Shown: positions 45,759-54,987, numbered from the stretch's first letter. The stretch is DNA of 64,000 nt from Gammaproteobacteria bacterium (GCA_021773835.1 JAJFJQ010000027.1:25567-89566), one strand, 5' to 3'. Translations and numbers: made by a program. The notes: generated from the letters alone by a model not told the origin.

Positions 45759-46106
45759 TTACTCCTGAGGTACGTTGTCAGATAATTGTCGGATTATGGG
45801 AAACCGTGCGGCCGGAAAGCCGTCGATAACTTGCGCTTGTTGATACCATTCGACCGCAGGCCCAAGCTCTGCCAGCGACAACAACAATTTCAACAAGCGC
45901 TCCTCGGCCTCATCGAGTTCACCAAGTTGTTTCGTACTCAAATACCGTAGCGCGTCGGGGGCCAGTGCCAGCATCGCATCATAAAACTCCTTTATGTCCG
46001 CGTAATCGCTTTCCTGACGTTTAGCGGCACGGCTACTGGAATCAGCCAGCACCCATTCGTCGACAAATCGGTCGAGATCGGAAAAAGCATTGGGTAACCT
46101 AGCCAT
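45759..46106 (-). CDS. Hypothetical small helical protein in oxygenase operon
   Basis: A 115-residue protein with no recognised domain. It is helical and acidic (FSDLDRFVDEWVLADSS ... LSTKQLGELDEAEERLLKLLLSLAELG). Its ATG overlaps the amidohydrolase stop by 1 base (TAATG) and its stop lies 5 bases before the Rieske oxygenase start, which means coupled translation. A structural or partner subunit of the oxygenase or amidohydrolase is plausible, but not shown. No Cys clusters or signal sequence are present. Confidence 0.75.
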   Translation of the reverse strand: MARLPNAFSDLDRFVDEWVLADSSSRAAKRQESDYADIKEFYDAMLALAPDALRYLSTKQLGELDEAEERLLKLLLSLAELGPAVEWYQQAQVIDGFPAARFPIIRQLSDNVPQE

Positions 46107-47824
46107 TACGTGGTGCTCCGAACTAAGATGCCAGGCACCTCACCGGTATAGACACCTTGGCGTCGTGTGACTCGACCGCCAACAATCGTCGCCTCGTAAC
46201 CAACCGCTTCTTGTAACAAGCGCGGCGCGCCGGTTGGCAAATCGTAGACCATCTTCGGCGGACGCACATTTAGGTTTTCGAAGTCGATAAGATTTAAATT
46301 GGCGCGCAACCCCGGTTGAATCAGACCGTGGTCATGCAGGCCGAACAATTGAGCCGCAGCGCGGGTTTGTTTATGCACGATAAATTCCAGCGGTAACTTC
46401 GGTCCGCGACTACGGTCACGCACCCAATGGGTCAACATGGTTGTTGGCACGCTCGCATCACAAATAAATCCGACGTGCGCGCCGCCGTCCGCGGCGCCAA
46501 TGATCGAATGCTCGTACTCGATCATTTCACGTAATGGTTCAAGATGACCATAGGGGTAGGCATTAACCGCGAAAAACAAAAAATTGTGTCCGTCATTTTC
46601 AAGCAAGAGGTCGTAGGCCGTCGCTTCAGGCGACGAGTTGCGTTCCCGCGCCATCGCGGCGATGCTGCGCGAGGCTTCGGGCTCATAGTTCGGCGGATCG
46701 CCAAGTAAATAGGTATTCGGCCATGGGTCACCGAGCAACACGCTCCACGCGTCGTCGTTCGGGTCGTGATCGGCGAGGATCCGATCGCGTACTTCCGGTT
46801 TAACCAGCTCGGCCATGCGCGCCGTGTGTGCCATAGCGGCGTAAGGCGCGAAACTTGGGTAGCGCGAAAAGGGATTTAAATTTTCGAAAGTGTAGAGGAT
46901 CGTCACCGGCCGGCCGAACACCTGCGGATGCAACTTTGCACCGGCGTCCGTGGCGTCGCGACATAGTGCAAGCATGTCTTTCCAACTATCTGGATCCGCG
47001 TTTGGTTGCGCCATGATGAAAGAAATTGGACAACCCGTTTGCGCCGAGACTCTGCGCATCCACGCCAATTCTTTTGCCGGCGCGAGCAGATCTTCTCCAC
47101 CAACCCCTGCGGGCGCTACCTCAAGTAATCCGCGACCAGCCGCGTTGACGGCGTCGGCCAGCCCGATCAATTCATCTTCCGCGGCGTAGGTGCCAGGTAC
47201 CGGTTCGCCGTCGACGGCTAGATGCAAAAGCGTGCGCGACGTCGATACGCCGAGCGCGCCCGCTTCCAAGGCCTCGCGGCACAATCGCGACATCGCCGCA
47301 ATGTCCTCTACTGTCGCGGGTTCATTTGCCGCACCACGCTCCCCCATGACGTAGGCCCGCAGCGCCCCGTGCGCAATCTGCGCACCCAAATCGATGGCAT
47401 GTGGGGTCCGCTCGAGCGCGTCCAAATACTCTGGGAACGACTCCCAATCCCAACGAATGCCATCGGCGAGCGCAGAGCCTGGAATATCCTCCACACCTTC
47501 CATGAGTCCGATCAACCAATCGTGGCGATCTGCGGCAACAGGCGCAAAACCAACCCCGCAGTTACCCATGACGACAGCGGTAACACCGTGCCACGACGAC
47601 GGGGCGAGTTCCGCATCCCAGGTCGCCTGGCCGTCGTAATGGGTGTGAATGTCGACAAAACCGGGCGTAACCAAGAGACCGTCTGCATCTATAACTTGGT
47701 GCGCGCGACCATCGAGTCTACCCACGGCACTGATGCGATCACCATCAACGGCGACATCGGCCGTACGCGCCACCGTGCCAGAACCATCGACGACGGTGCC
47801 ACCCTTGATCAATAAATCATGCAT
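46106..47824 (-). CDS. N-acyl-D-amino-acid deacylase/amidohydrolase family protein
   Basis: A 572-residue metal-dependent hydrolase. The dinuclear metal site begins with H60-x-H62 in GFVDIHTHYDGQ. VTAVVMGNCGVGFAPV holds the Cys that ligates zinc in D-aminoacylase (Cys89). ADGGAHVGFICDAS contains the late catalytic Asp-region, and the start is MHDLLIKGGTVVDGSG. The family hydrolyses N-acyl-D-amino acids or cyclic amides. Its ATG is at 47824. It is transcribed before the 115-residue gene with a 1-base overlap, so the operon is coupled with the Rieske oxygenase. Confidence 0.9.
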   Translation of the reverse strand: MHDLLIKGGTVVDGSGTVARTADVAVDGDRISAVGRLDGRAHQVIDADGLLVTPGFVDIHTHYDGQATWDAELAPSSWHGVTAVVMGNCGVGFAPVAADRHDWLIGLMEGVEDIPGSALADGIRWDWESFPEYLDALERTPHAIDLGAQIAHGALRAYVMGERGAANEPATVEDIAAMSRLCREALEAGALGVSTSRTLLHLAVDGEPVPGTYAAEDELIGLADAVNAAGRGLLEVAPAGVGGEDLLAPAKELAWMRRVSAQTGCPISFIMAQPNADPDSWKDMLALCRDATDAGAKLHPQVFGRPVTILYTFENLNPFSRYPSFAPYAAMAHTARMAELVKPEVRDRILADHDPNDDAWSVLLGDPWPNTYLLGDPPNYEPEASRSIAAMARERNSSPEATAYDLLLENDGHNFLFFAVNAYPYGHLEPLREMIEYEHSIIGAADGGAHVGFICDASVPTTMLTHWVRDRSRGPKLPLEFIVHKQTRAAAQLFGLHDHGLIQPGLRANLNLIDFENLNVRPPKMVYDLPTGAPRLLQEAVGYEATIVGGRVTRRQGVYTGEVPGILVRSTT

Positions 47825-47884
47825 GCCGGGAATTTTAGCACTGTGAGTACATTTTTTTTCAACCGCAGTTATGCTTCAACCACG

Positions 47885-48307
47885 CTAAACGTCAGTTAAG
47901 CGAAAGACGGGCAGCATTTGGCCCGATTGATGCTCGGTAAAGGTAACTGCAACCCGCGCATCGGCTTTTATCGCCGCTGGATTTACGTCGACCAAATTAC
48001 TCAGCATGCGCAAACCTGTTTGTTCGTCGAGTTCGACTTCGACGACAACGTATGGAACCCGGTCGATCGCAGCCGGATGAACAGGATGGGTAACCACAGT
48101 CCAGGTTGATATCTTGCCCCGCCCTGAGAGAGTCGCCCAAGTGAAGTTTTCGTCAGCACAAAACGTACACAGCGGTGTCGGTTGCCAGCGAAATTTTCTA
48201 CACGCATCGCACCGTTGCATGACTAATCGACGATCGTTACACGCCGCCCAGTACGGCTCCGAACCGTGCTCAGGAATTGGGTATGGAAAGTCAGACAGCA
48301 CGTTCAA
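47885..48307 (-). CDS. DUF35 zinc-ribbon/OB-fold protein
   Basis: A 140-residue protein with a zinc ribbon CDACRKF...PTPLCTFC (two CxxC pairs) at about residues 34-52 followed by the OB-fold (GRGKISTWTVVTHPVHP). DUF35 partners of thiolase-like enzymes, such as the ChsH2-DUF35 with Ltp2 aldolase in steroid side-chain breakdown, bind acyl-CoA and shape the partner. Its start overlaps the thiolase stop by 4 bases, so the pair very likely forms one complex. Confidence 0.9.
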   Translation of the reverse strand: MNVLSDFPYPIPEHGSEPYWAACNDRRLVMQRCDACRKFRWQPTPLCTFCADENFTWATLSGRGKISTWTVVTHPVHPAAIDRVPYVVVEVELDEQTGLRMLSNLVDVNPAAIKADARVAVTFTEHQSGQMLPVFRLTDV

Positions 48308-49473
48308 CGCGCGCCTCTCAGGATCATGGCAGATGTGGGCACGGCATTGCCGGCTGACACGAATGCATGCTTCGTATCAGCGACCTGACAACGGGCGGTG
48401 CCGCGGAGTTGGCGCACTGCCTCGATCGTGTTCTGCATGCCATGAATATAGCCTTCGGATAAATTACCACCGCTCGTATTCAGCGGTAGTTCACCGTCCG
48501 GCCAGCGCAAGCGGCCACCGCCAACGAAGTCTTTTCCCTCACCCCGTTTACAAAACCCAAATTCTTCCAACGCCATCAACACCAGCGGGGTAAAGTGATC
48601 GTATATAAAGAGCACATCGATGTCGGCATGCGTGATCCCGGCGTCTGGAAACAGGCGTTCGGCAATGATCGTGGCTTCGGTTGCGGGCGATTCGATGTCG
48701 CGCACCATAAACCGATGATTCCACGGCCCGCCGCCAAGGCCGCCGGACGCGATGTAGACCGGTGGCTGGCGCAGGTCCTGAGCACGATCCGCCTTGGTTA
48801 CGATAACCGCCGCCCCGCCGTCGGTTTCGAGACAGCAATCTAGGAGACGTAATGGAGTCGAGATCATGCGGGAGTTTTGATGATCCTCCAGCGTCATTGG
48901 GCGGCCGTACATCGTCGCATCCGGATTAAGGTTCGCATGATGTCGGCAGGCCAGCGCAATCTCGGCGAAATGTTTCGACTCGGTACCATAGAGATGCATA
49001 TGGCGCTGTGCGGCCAAGGCGACCATTTGCGCGGGACTGAATAAACCATACGGGGCCGCGTAACTCGCGGTACCTGCCGCACCAGCCGCCGTGGATGCCT
49101 GGCCAAAACGCGAGGTGCCGCGACCAGAGCGTTCATTCATCGCTCGGAATGCAACCACCGCATTCGCTTGGCCGGTTACAACCGCCATCGCCGCCAACAA
49201 GATGGTCCCGAGTGGGCCGCCGCCACCACCGTAGGCGACTTCACTGAAAAATCTCAGATGCGGGATGCCGAGGCTACGCGATATATCCACCGCATCGTTG
49301 TTGTCCATCGTGTACTTGGTGATGCCATCGATATCGGCGGGACTGAGACCCGCGTCCTCGATCGCCGCACCAATCGCCTCGCAGGCGAGTTTGAGTTCGC
49401 TACGACCAGAATCTTTAGAGTACTCGGTGTGCCCGATCCCAACGATACAGGCCTGGTCGCTAATTGAATCCAT
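48304..49473 (-). CDS. Thiolase-fold protein (lipid-transfer/Ltp2-type acyl-CoA retro-aldolase or thiolase)
   Basis: ATG 49473 (MDSISDQACIVGIGHTEYSKDSGRSELKL) is preferred over a GTG at 49497 because AGGAAG lies 7 bases upstream. The 389-residue product has the thiolase fold seen in SCP-X/lipid-transfer thiolases. The Ltp2-type proteins lack the canonical thiolase Cys, and I cannot find a VCSSG-type nucleophile here; instead TEYSKDSGR and VAYGGGGGPLGTILLAAMAV appear. With the overlapping DUF35 gene this suggests an acyl-CoA aldolase or related C-C lyase rather than a true thiolase. Confidence 0.88.
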   Translation of the reverse strand: MDSISDQACIVGIGHTEYSKDSGRSELKLACEAIGAAIEDAGLSPADIDGITKYTMDNNDAVDISRSLGIPHLRFFSEVAYGGGGGPLGTILLAAMAVVTGQANAVVAFRAMNERSGRGTSRFGQASTAAGAAGTASYAAPYGLFSPAQMVALAAQRHMHLYGTESKHFAEIALACRHHANLNPDATMYGRPMTLEDHQNSRMISTPLRLLDCCLETDGGAAVIVTKADRAQDLRQPPVYIASGGLGGGPWNHRFMVRDIESPATEATIIAERLFPDAGITHADIDVLFIYDHFTPLVLMALEEFGFCKRGEGKDFVGGGRLRWPDGELPLNTSGGNLSEGYIHGMQNTIEAVRQLRGTARCQVADTKHAFVSAGNAVPTSAMILRGAR

Positions 49474-49497
49474 TGATGACTTCCTATAATCAGCCAC

Positions 49498-49993
49498 AGA
49501 CTATATCCGGAATCGATCGCGGACCGAAAGGCACTTGGATCCCGGATAAATGCTCCGCATTTTCCGGGATGACGAACCGAGGGGGCTTTTTCAGGCATGG
49601 CGATCTGAGGGCACTTTTCGAGGTGACGACTCAGAGTATTTTCCGCTACTCACCACCCCGTCATTCCGGAAGTCACGCAGTGGCTATCCGGAATCCATTG
49701 GGCGTTTAAGGGCGCTTGGATCCCGGATAAATGCTCCGCATTTTCAGGGATGGCGATCCGAGTACACTTATCGGGGTGACGACCCGGCGTATTTTCCGCT
49801 TCTCACCATCCCGTCATTCCGGAAGTCACGCAGTGGCTATCCGGAATCCTTTGGGCGTTTAAGGGCGCTTGGATCCCGGATAAATGCTCCGCATTTTCCG
49901 GGATGATGAACCGGGGGCATTTTGAGGGTTGGCGATCCGGGGACACTTTTCTGGGTAACGATAGAGGACGCTTCTGGGACGACGATAGATGAT
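49498..49993. repeat. Intergenic region of tandem palindromic repeats (about 150-180 bases per unit)
   Basis: This 496-base gap has no credible gene. Three copies of a unit begin at 49537, 49718 and 49871 with the same 20-base start GGATCCCGGATAAATGCTCC, each continuing into GCATTTTC and then a GGGATG word. Spacings are 181 and 153 bases. ATCCCGGA/TCCGGGAT words make internal inverted repeats, and CATCCCGTCATTCCGGAAG (or a near copy) recurs. A 118-residue plus-strand open frame here is just the repeat read as protein. It looks like expanded intergenic palindromes. Confidence 0.85.
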
Positions 49994-51340
49994 CTAGATG
50001 CGACGAAATGCGGCGCCTGGATGGCGGTCCGATAAATGCGCGTCACCAAAAATCTTTTGCCGTAACGGCCCCGGATCGTATTCGGTCTGCATCAACCCGC
50101 GCGCCTTTAATATCGGCGCAACGCCGTCGATAAAGTCAACAAAGGTTCCAGGGGTTGTTGCATAAACTAAGTTAAATCCGTCGGCGCCATCTTCCCCTAA
50201 TGATTGCAGCTTGTTTGCGATCTGCTCATCGCTACCGACAATCCAATTACCGCTGAGCTGACGCCGGGCGAGATCGCCGAAGGTCAAGGTCTTATCCGGC
50301 TCACGCGCAGCGAAACTTTTCAGAAAGCCGAGTACGCCGTTAAACTCGAAATCCGATATCGGACGATCCGGATCAACATCACCGAGGTCAACGCCAAGGT
50401 GGCCGCTCATATGAGCAAGACCAGCCTCAAGCGACAACGTCTGCTCTAAGTCCCTCGCCTTAGCTTGCGCTTCGGCCTCGCTACCGCCGATCACAAGCGA
50501 CACGCCAAGACAGATCTTAATGTCATCGTCGCGCCGACCGTGTTTCGCCGCGCGCTTGCGGATGTCTGCAATAAGCTCTCGTCGTCCGCTACCGAGAATG
50601 AACACGCACTCGGCGTGACGCGCAGCAAATTCACGTCCGCGATCGGACGAACCCGCTTGAAACAGTAGCGGCGTTCGTTGTGGCGACGGCTCGCACAGGT
50701 GTGGACCCGGGACCTCATAATAAGGTCCGTGGTGATCAATGGTGTGCACCTTCGCCGGATCGGCATAGATCCCACGTTCGCGGTCCCGCACAACCGCATC
50801 GCCTTCCCAACTCGCCTCCCAAAGTTTGTATAACACTGCTAAGTAATCGTCCCCACGATCATAGCGATCGTCGTGCTTCGGCAAGTCGTTAAAGCCAAGG
50901 TTACGGGCGGCGCTTGGCAAATAAGACGTCACGATGTTCCATGCGATGCGACCGTCGGTCAGATGATCCAGCGTCGATGCGCGTCGTGCAAAGTTAAACG
51001 GATGCTCGGCCAATATCGACCCGGTATAGGCGAACCCCAAATGTTCGGTAGCGTGCGCCATGGTTGGTATTAGCAAGGTCGGATCGTTGACCGGGATCTG
51101 CATCGCTTCGCTAATCGACGTTTCCGGGCCACCCTTGTAGACGTCATAAACGCCAACGACGTCGGCCAAAAATAGCGAATCGAATTTAGCTTTCTCTAGA
51201 GTCTTAGCGAGATCAATCCAGGCATCGAGTGAGGTGTACTCGAGCTGACGCGTGTCGGCGCGCCCCCATAGACCATGGTGGATGTGGGATACGCAGTTCA
51301 TCGAGAATGCGTTGAACAGCAAACGCTTTCGAGACCTCAT
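49994..51340 (-). CDS. LLM-class flavin-dependent monooxygenase, NtaA/SnaA/DszA type
   Basis: The start is taken as ATG 51340; a TTG at 51355 immediately after the cupin stop is possible. The 448-residue product has RLLFNAFSMNCVSHIHHGLWG, DAWIDLAKTLEKAKFDSLFLADVVG, HPFNFARRASTLDHLTDGRIAWNIVTSYLPSAARN, LLFQAGSSDRGREFAARHAECVF and the C-terminal WIVGSDEQIANKLQSL. These are the blocks of the nitrilotriacetate/pristinamycin/dibenzothiophene-sulfone monooxygenase group. FMNH2 must come from a separate reductase. It abuts the cupin gene. Confidence 0.92.
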   Translation of the reverse strand: MRSRKRLLFNAFSMNCVSHIHHGLWGRADTRQLEYTSLDAWIDLAKTLEKAKFDSLFLADVVGVYDVYKGGPETSISEAMQIPVNDPTLLIPTMAHATEHLGFAYTGSILAEHPFNFARRASTLDHLTDGRIAWNIVTSYLPSAARNLGFNDLPKHDDRYDRGDDYLAVLYKLWEASWEGDAVVRDRERGIYADPAKVHTIDHHGPYYEVPGPHLCEPSPQRTPLLFQAGSSDRGREFAARHAECVFILGSGRRELIADIRKRAAKHGRRDDDIKICLGVSLVIGGSEAEAQAKARDLEQTLSLEAGLAHMSGHLGVDLGDVDPDRPISDFEFNGVLGFLKSFAAREPDKTLTFGDLARRQLSGNWIVGSDEQIANKLQSLGEDGADGFNLVYATTPGTFVDFIDGVAPILKARGLMQTEYDPGPLRQKIFGDAHLSDRHPGAAFRRI

Positions 51341-51355
51341 CGGGGATAGGGGCAA

Positions 51356-51676
51356 TTACTTAGGTTTCTTCAGCTCAACCAAAATGGCGCGAAATTCTTC
51401 GCCGGTGTTATGCGCCGTCTCAATATGTCCTTTAAGAATGAAATCCGCTCTGCCCGGCCTTGGGCTGTAGCTGAACTGCTCGCCGAGATCGCCGCCGGTG
51501 CCATCATGGAATTCCACGTCGATCGGACCTGAGCCTGCGAGATTGACCAGGAAGTAATCGTAGGTGTGCTCGTGCTTTTCAATGGTTCCACCGGCCGGTA
51601 CGACCTGATTCCAAACCCGCACGTGGTCATCCTCGTAGACGACCTTAGTCGCAATTGGCGCCAATTTATCGCCCAT
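51356..51676 (-). CDS. Small cupin-fold protein
   Basis: A 106-residue protein with a cupin barrel: KVVYEDDHVRVWNQVVPAGGTIEKHEHTYDYFLVNLAGSG holds the His-x-His metal motif (H54, H56 region). RADFILKGHIETAHNTGEEFRAILVEL completes the second motif. The gene ends at 51356 and the LLM monooxygenase begins at or within 16 bases, so the two are co-transcribed. It may be a metal-binding partner, stabilising or sensing role; no enzyme activity is assigned. The 102-base gap upstream to the lipoprotein gene may hold the promoter. Confidence 0.78.
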   Translation of the reverse strand: MGDKLAPIATKVVYEDDHVRVWNQVVPAGGTIEKHEHTYDYFLVNLAGSGPIDVEFHDGTGGDLGEQFSYSPRPGRADFILKGHIETAHNTGEEFRAILVELKKPK

Positions 51677-51778
51677 TATTTTCCTCCTTTAAGGCCGATT
51701 AACCGATCGAACGCATCGACGCGCGGTCGTTACGTCGTGGCCATGCTTACGAACTGCACGGCCACTAGCCTGTGCAAA

Positions 51779-52528
51779 TTAAAATCCCACGCGACCTATG
51801 CCTGGCAATTTGATTGCTAAATCCAGGGGATCGATCCCGAAGTTCGCACTCATTAGGTTGAGTTCAAGTCCTTCTTCACGCGCAAGCGTGACGCCGGCAA
51901 TTCCGAATAATGACAGCTGCCAACCGGTTCCGCTCGGCGCGCGGTCCACCAGCGAACCATTGTTCAAATAGTCTTTACCGATCGCGGTGGTCGGCAACTC
52001 AAGTCGTAGTTCCGGTACTTCACGTGCGACGTGCGCAATAAACGTATTGCTATTCGGCCCTGGCCACAGCGTATAAGAATACTGGTAGGGGTAGGTTAAC
52101 GTCGCGGCTTCGACCTTCGGAATCAGCTGGCTCGCTCGTTCACCGCGAATGTCTGCCAACAGCTCTGGCGAATTCCCGTACCAGGATCTATCAGGGTAGT
52201 CCTCAGACGATACGACAACGCGCAGTTGGCGCCATTCTCGCCAACCGACGACTTGGTGGACTGTGTACTGCGCAGCGCCTCCGGGTTTCGTCGCGATCCA
52301 CGTGTGTACCGCGAAGATCCCGCGCCAACTAAACGCACGCGCCGCATAAACTTGTACCACGGCTTCCGTTTCAGTATCCGGTGACGGCGCAATATTCTGT
52401 GACGATCGATCGGCGGTTTGCCAGTCGCGGCTAAGGTTAACCTTACCGCAGGCAACCACCAGCAGCGGTCCGAGCAAGAAAAGCACTACCACATAGGCCA
52501 TACGTTTAAACACCGACGACATTCGCAT
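51779..52528 (-). CDS. DUF3750 predicted lipoprotein
   Basis: A 249-residue protein with a lipoprotein signal (VVVLFLLGPLLVVA followed by Cys27). The body contains RAFSWRGIFAVHTWIATKP, HQVVGWREW, YSYTLWPGPNSNTFIAHVAREVPELRLELPTTAIGKDY, and the C-terminal GIDPLDLAIKLPGIGRVGF, which I recognise as the DUF3750 family. It should be anchored at the membrane, facing the periplasm. The function is unknown. It is monocistronic between the cupin and the divergent molybdoenzyme gene. Confidence 0.85.
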   Translation of the reverse strand: MRMSSVFKRMAYVVVLFLLGPLLVVACGKVNLSRDWQTADRSSQNIAPSPDTETEAVVQVYAARAFSWRGIFAVHTWIATKPGGAAQYTVHQVVGWREWRQLRVVVSSEDYPDRSWYGNSPELLADIRGERASQLIPKVEAATLTYPYQYSYTLWPGPNSNTFIAHVAREVPELRLELPTTAIGKDYLNNGSLVDRAPSGTGWQLSLFGIAGVTLAREEGLELNLMSANFGIDPLDLAIKLPGIGRVGF

Positions 52529-52695
52529 CGCGCAAGTTTGCCACGTCTGCGGCGCGAAAGCTTAAGCACATGTGCTGCCATGCGACGGCGTTTAGTTTCT
52601 AATGCTGCACTGCACTGTGGGCGACAAATCTCCCCCCGCTAGGATGGCGCTATACTCCCTAAATGTCCTACAGCCATTGAGTGGAGTTGCCGGTC

Positions 52696-54987
52696 ATGAC
52701 GCTCAGCACCAAATTAGAAGTCCCGGACGGTCATTCTCTGCATCACGTCGTGTGCCCACACGACTGTCCGGATACGTGTTCCATGCTAGTGACGCGTGAT
52801 GATCGCTCGGGCCGCGCGGTAAAGGTGCAGGGCGATCCGACCCATCCGTTGACCCGAGGTTATCTGTGCAACAAGGTCAACCACTACCTCGATTTCGTCT
52901 ATAACGAGAATCGCGTGTTGTACCCACACAAGCGGATCGGCCCCCGAGGTCCCGGTGCAAAATTCGAACGTATCTCGTGGGACGAAGCGCTCGATACGAT
53001 CACCGGTAACTTCAAGCAGATCATCGAGACTGATGGATCGGAGGCAATACAACCATTTAGTTACTCCGGCACCATGGGCATGATTGGCTTCTGGGGCATG
53101 GACAATCGCTTCTGGAATAAAATGGAGGCGGCGCGCCTCGAACAATCGATTTGCGTGCACGCGGCCTACGCTGCGAACGTTCATACCTATGGTTCCGCCA
53201 ACGGCGCGGATCTCGCTATCGCCTCCGAGGAGGCAGAAGTCATTATCCTGTGGGGCTTTAACCCTGTCTCCACTGGCGTTCATGCCATGCCCTTTATTCG
53301 CGAAGCAAAGGCGCGCGGCTGCAAAATTATTGCCATCGACCCCCGTGAAACGCGCACCACCTGGATTGCTGATTGGCACGTGCAACCAAGACCCGGTACC
53401 GACGGCGCGTTGGCGCTTGGCATGATGAAGGTCATCGTCGACTATGGCCTCCATGACCAAGACTTCTTAGAGCAGAAAACCCGCGGCTGGCAGGAGTTAC
53501 TAGAACAACGGTTACCGGACTACCCACTCGAACGCGTCTCGAACATCACCGGCATAGCCGTGGCCGACATCGAAAAACTTGCGCTGCTCTACGCATCAAC
53601 AAAGAGAAGCTACATCCGCGCAGGTCACGGCGTGAACCGACATCAGAATTCCGGCCAAATGGCCCGCGCCATCCTGATCCTACCGTGCATTACCGGCGCG
53701 TGGCGCGAGCGCTGCGGCGGTGCCGGTTTCGGTCGGGTTGAAGAATCCTTCGAACAGTTTTTTACCGAGGAATTTCATCGCGCGGATCTCGGTGACCGCG
53801 CCAGCAAGCGAATCGTCAACATGGTGCAGATGGGGCGGGCGCTGGCAGACAATATTGGCGTCGATGATGAACAACTTGATCCACCGATAAAATGCTTGTT
53901 TGTGTATAACGCCGATCCCGCAAACTGCGTGCCGAATACAAACAATATGCGCAAAGGTTTGATGCGCGATGATCTCTTTACCGTTGTGCACGATACGTTT
54001 TGGACCGACTCTACGGACTACGCCGACATCGTCTTACCCGCGGATACACAACTCGAACGTACCGATTTCCATGTTTCATATGGCTACTATAACTATGGAA
54101 TGAACTTACCCGTGATCGAACCGTTGGGCGAGAGCGTGTCCAATTCGGAATTGTTCCGGCGTCTCGCACACACCATGGACTATGTCGAGTCGAGTGATAA
54201 CGCATTCACGCAAACGGATGAAGAGATTATCCGCGATGTCCTCATCGATGGTGACCGTGTGCCACTCCTAGAAGGGATCACATACGACGACATGAAGACT
54301 AACGGCTGGGCGGTCGGCAAATTCGATTCACCCCGTCGAAACTATATGCAGCTGGGCTGGCCAACCAAGGACGGTAAGATCCAGATTTACAGTGATGAGC
54401 TGAAAGAACAAGGACAAGATCCGCTACCCATTTATATCCCAGAAATGGAAGGCCAGGCAGATCCGAAGCGTGCGGACTACCCGTTGCAGGTACTCAGCAG
54501 CGCATCGCATTACTTTATTGGCAACTCATTCCAAGCGGTGGAACGTCTCCAAGCGATGCAATCACGACCCTCGATCGAGATCTCTCCCGCGGAAGCGAGC
54601 CAGCGCGGGATCGAAGACGGCGACCTATGCCGATTGTATAACGACCGGGGCGAGACCTACGGTTACGCGCTCATTATTGACAGCGTATTGCCCGGGATGG
54701 TCAGCACGCAAAAGCAAATAAAAGGCAGCAATACGCCGGGTGGCGTTAATGTGAATGCGTTGAATACAGAAGTACTCACCGATTTCGGAATGGCACCAAC
54801 ATTTTATTCCGTGCTGGCGGAGATCGAAAAAGCGAGTGACGAGGTCGCGCGCCAAGCACGACTCCGCGAATGGGGCGGCAAAGACGGCTATCTGCGAACC
54901 TGGCGCTCGCATAACCCTGACAACGACCTTAGCGATCCTGACATCTTGGCGCTAGCCGAGGCAGAATATCCCGGCATCTTTGAATAA
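52696..54987 (+). CDS. Molybdopterin oxidoreductase (formate-dehydrogenase-like family) with one 4Fe-4S cluster
   Basis: Start ATG 52696 with GGAG 9 bases upstream. The 763-residue protein begins with the cluster motif C20-PHD-C24-PDT-C28 and a fourth Cys58. Cys153 in EQSICVHAAYAA is in the usual position of the Mo-ligating Cys. MGD contacts include LFVYNADPANCVPNTNN and DTFWTDSTDYADIVLPADT. There is no Tat signal, so it is cytoplasmic. Its partner is the FNR-ferredoxin fusion 6 bases downstream. It may act as a dehydrogenase, hydroxylase or oxidoreductase in a hydrocarbon pathway; substrate unknown. Confidence 0.93.
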   Translation: MTLSTKLEVPDGHSLHHVVCPHDCPDTCSMLVTRDDRSGRAVKVQGDPTHPLTRGYLCNKVNHYLDFVYNENRVLYPHKRIGPRGPGAKFERISWDEALDTITGNFKQIIETDGSEAIQPFSYSGTMGMIGFWGMDNRFWNKMEAARLEQSICVHAAYAANVHTYGSANGADLAIASEEAEVIILWGFNPVSTGVHAMPFIREAKARGCKIIAIDPRETRTTWIADWHVQPRPGTDGALALGMMKVIVDYGLHDQDFLEQKTRGWQELLEQRLPDYPLERVSNITGIAVADIEKLALLYASTKRSYIRAGHGVNRHQNSGQMARAILILPCITGAWRERCGGAGFGRVEESFEQFFTEEFHRADLGDRASKRIVNMVQMGRALADNIGVDDEQLDPPIKCLFVYNADPANCVPNTNNMRKGLMRDDLFTVVHDTFWTDSTDYADIVLPADTQLERTDFHVSYGYYNYGMNLPVIEPLGESVSNSELFRRLAHTMDYVESSDNAFTQTDEEIIRDVLIDGDRVPLLEGITYDDMKTNGWAVGKFDSPRRNYMQLGWPTKDGKIQIYSDELKEQGQDPLPIYIPEMEGQADPKRADYPLQVLSSASHYFIGNSFQAVERLQAMQSRPSIEISPAEASQRGIEDGDLCRLYNDRGETYGYALIIDSVLPGMVSTQKQIKGSNTPGGVNVNALNTEVLTDFGMAPTFYSVLAEIEKASDEVARQARLREWGGKDGYLRTWRSHNPDNDLSDPDILALAEAEYPGIFE

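Noticed and set aside
49550..49906. A 118-residue plus-strand frame read as a gene
   Set aside because: The protein is just the tandem repeat translated (recurring SFRKSRSGYPES), with no ribosome site or domain.
49537..49906. CRISPR array
   Set aside because: The units are 150-180 bases with internal palindromes and no short spacers of constant length, and there are no cas genes.
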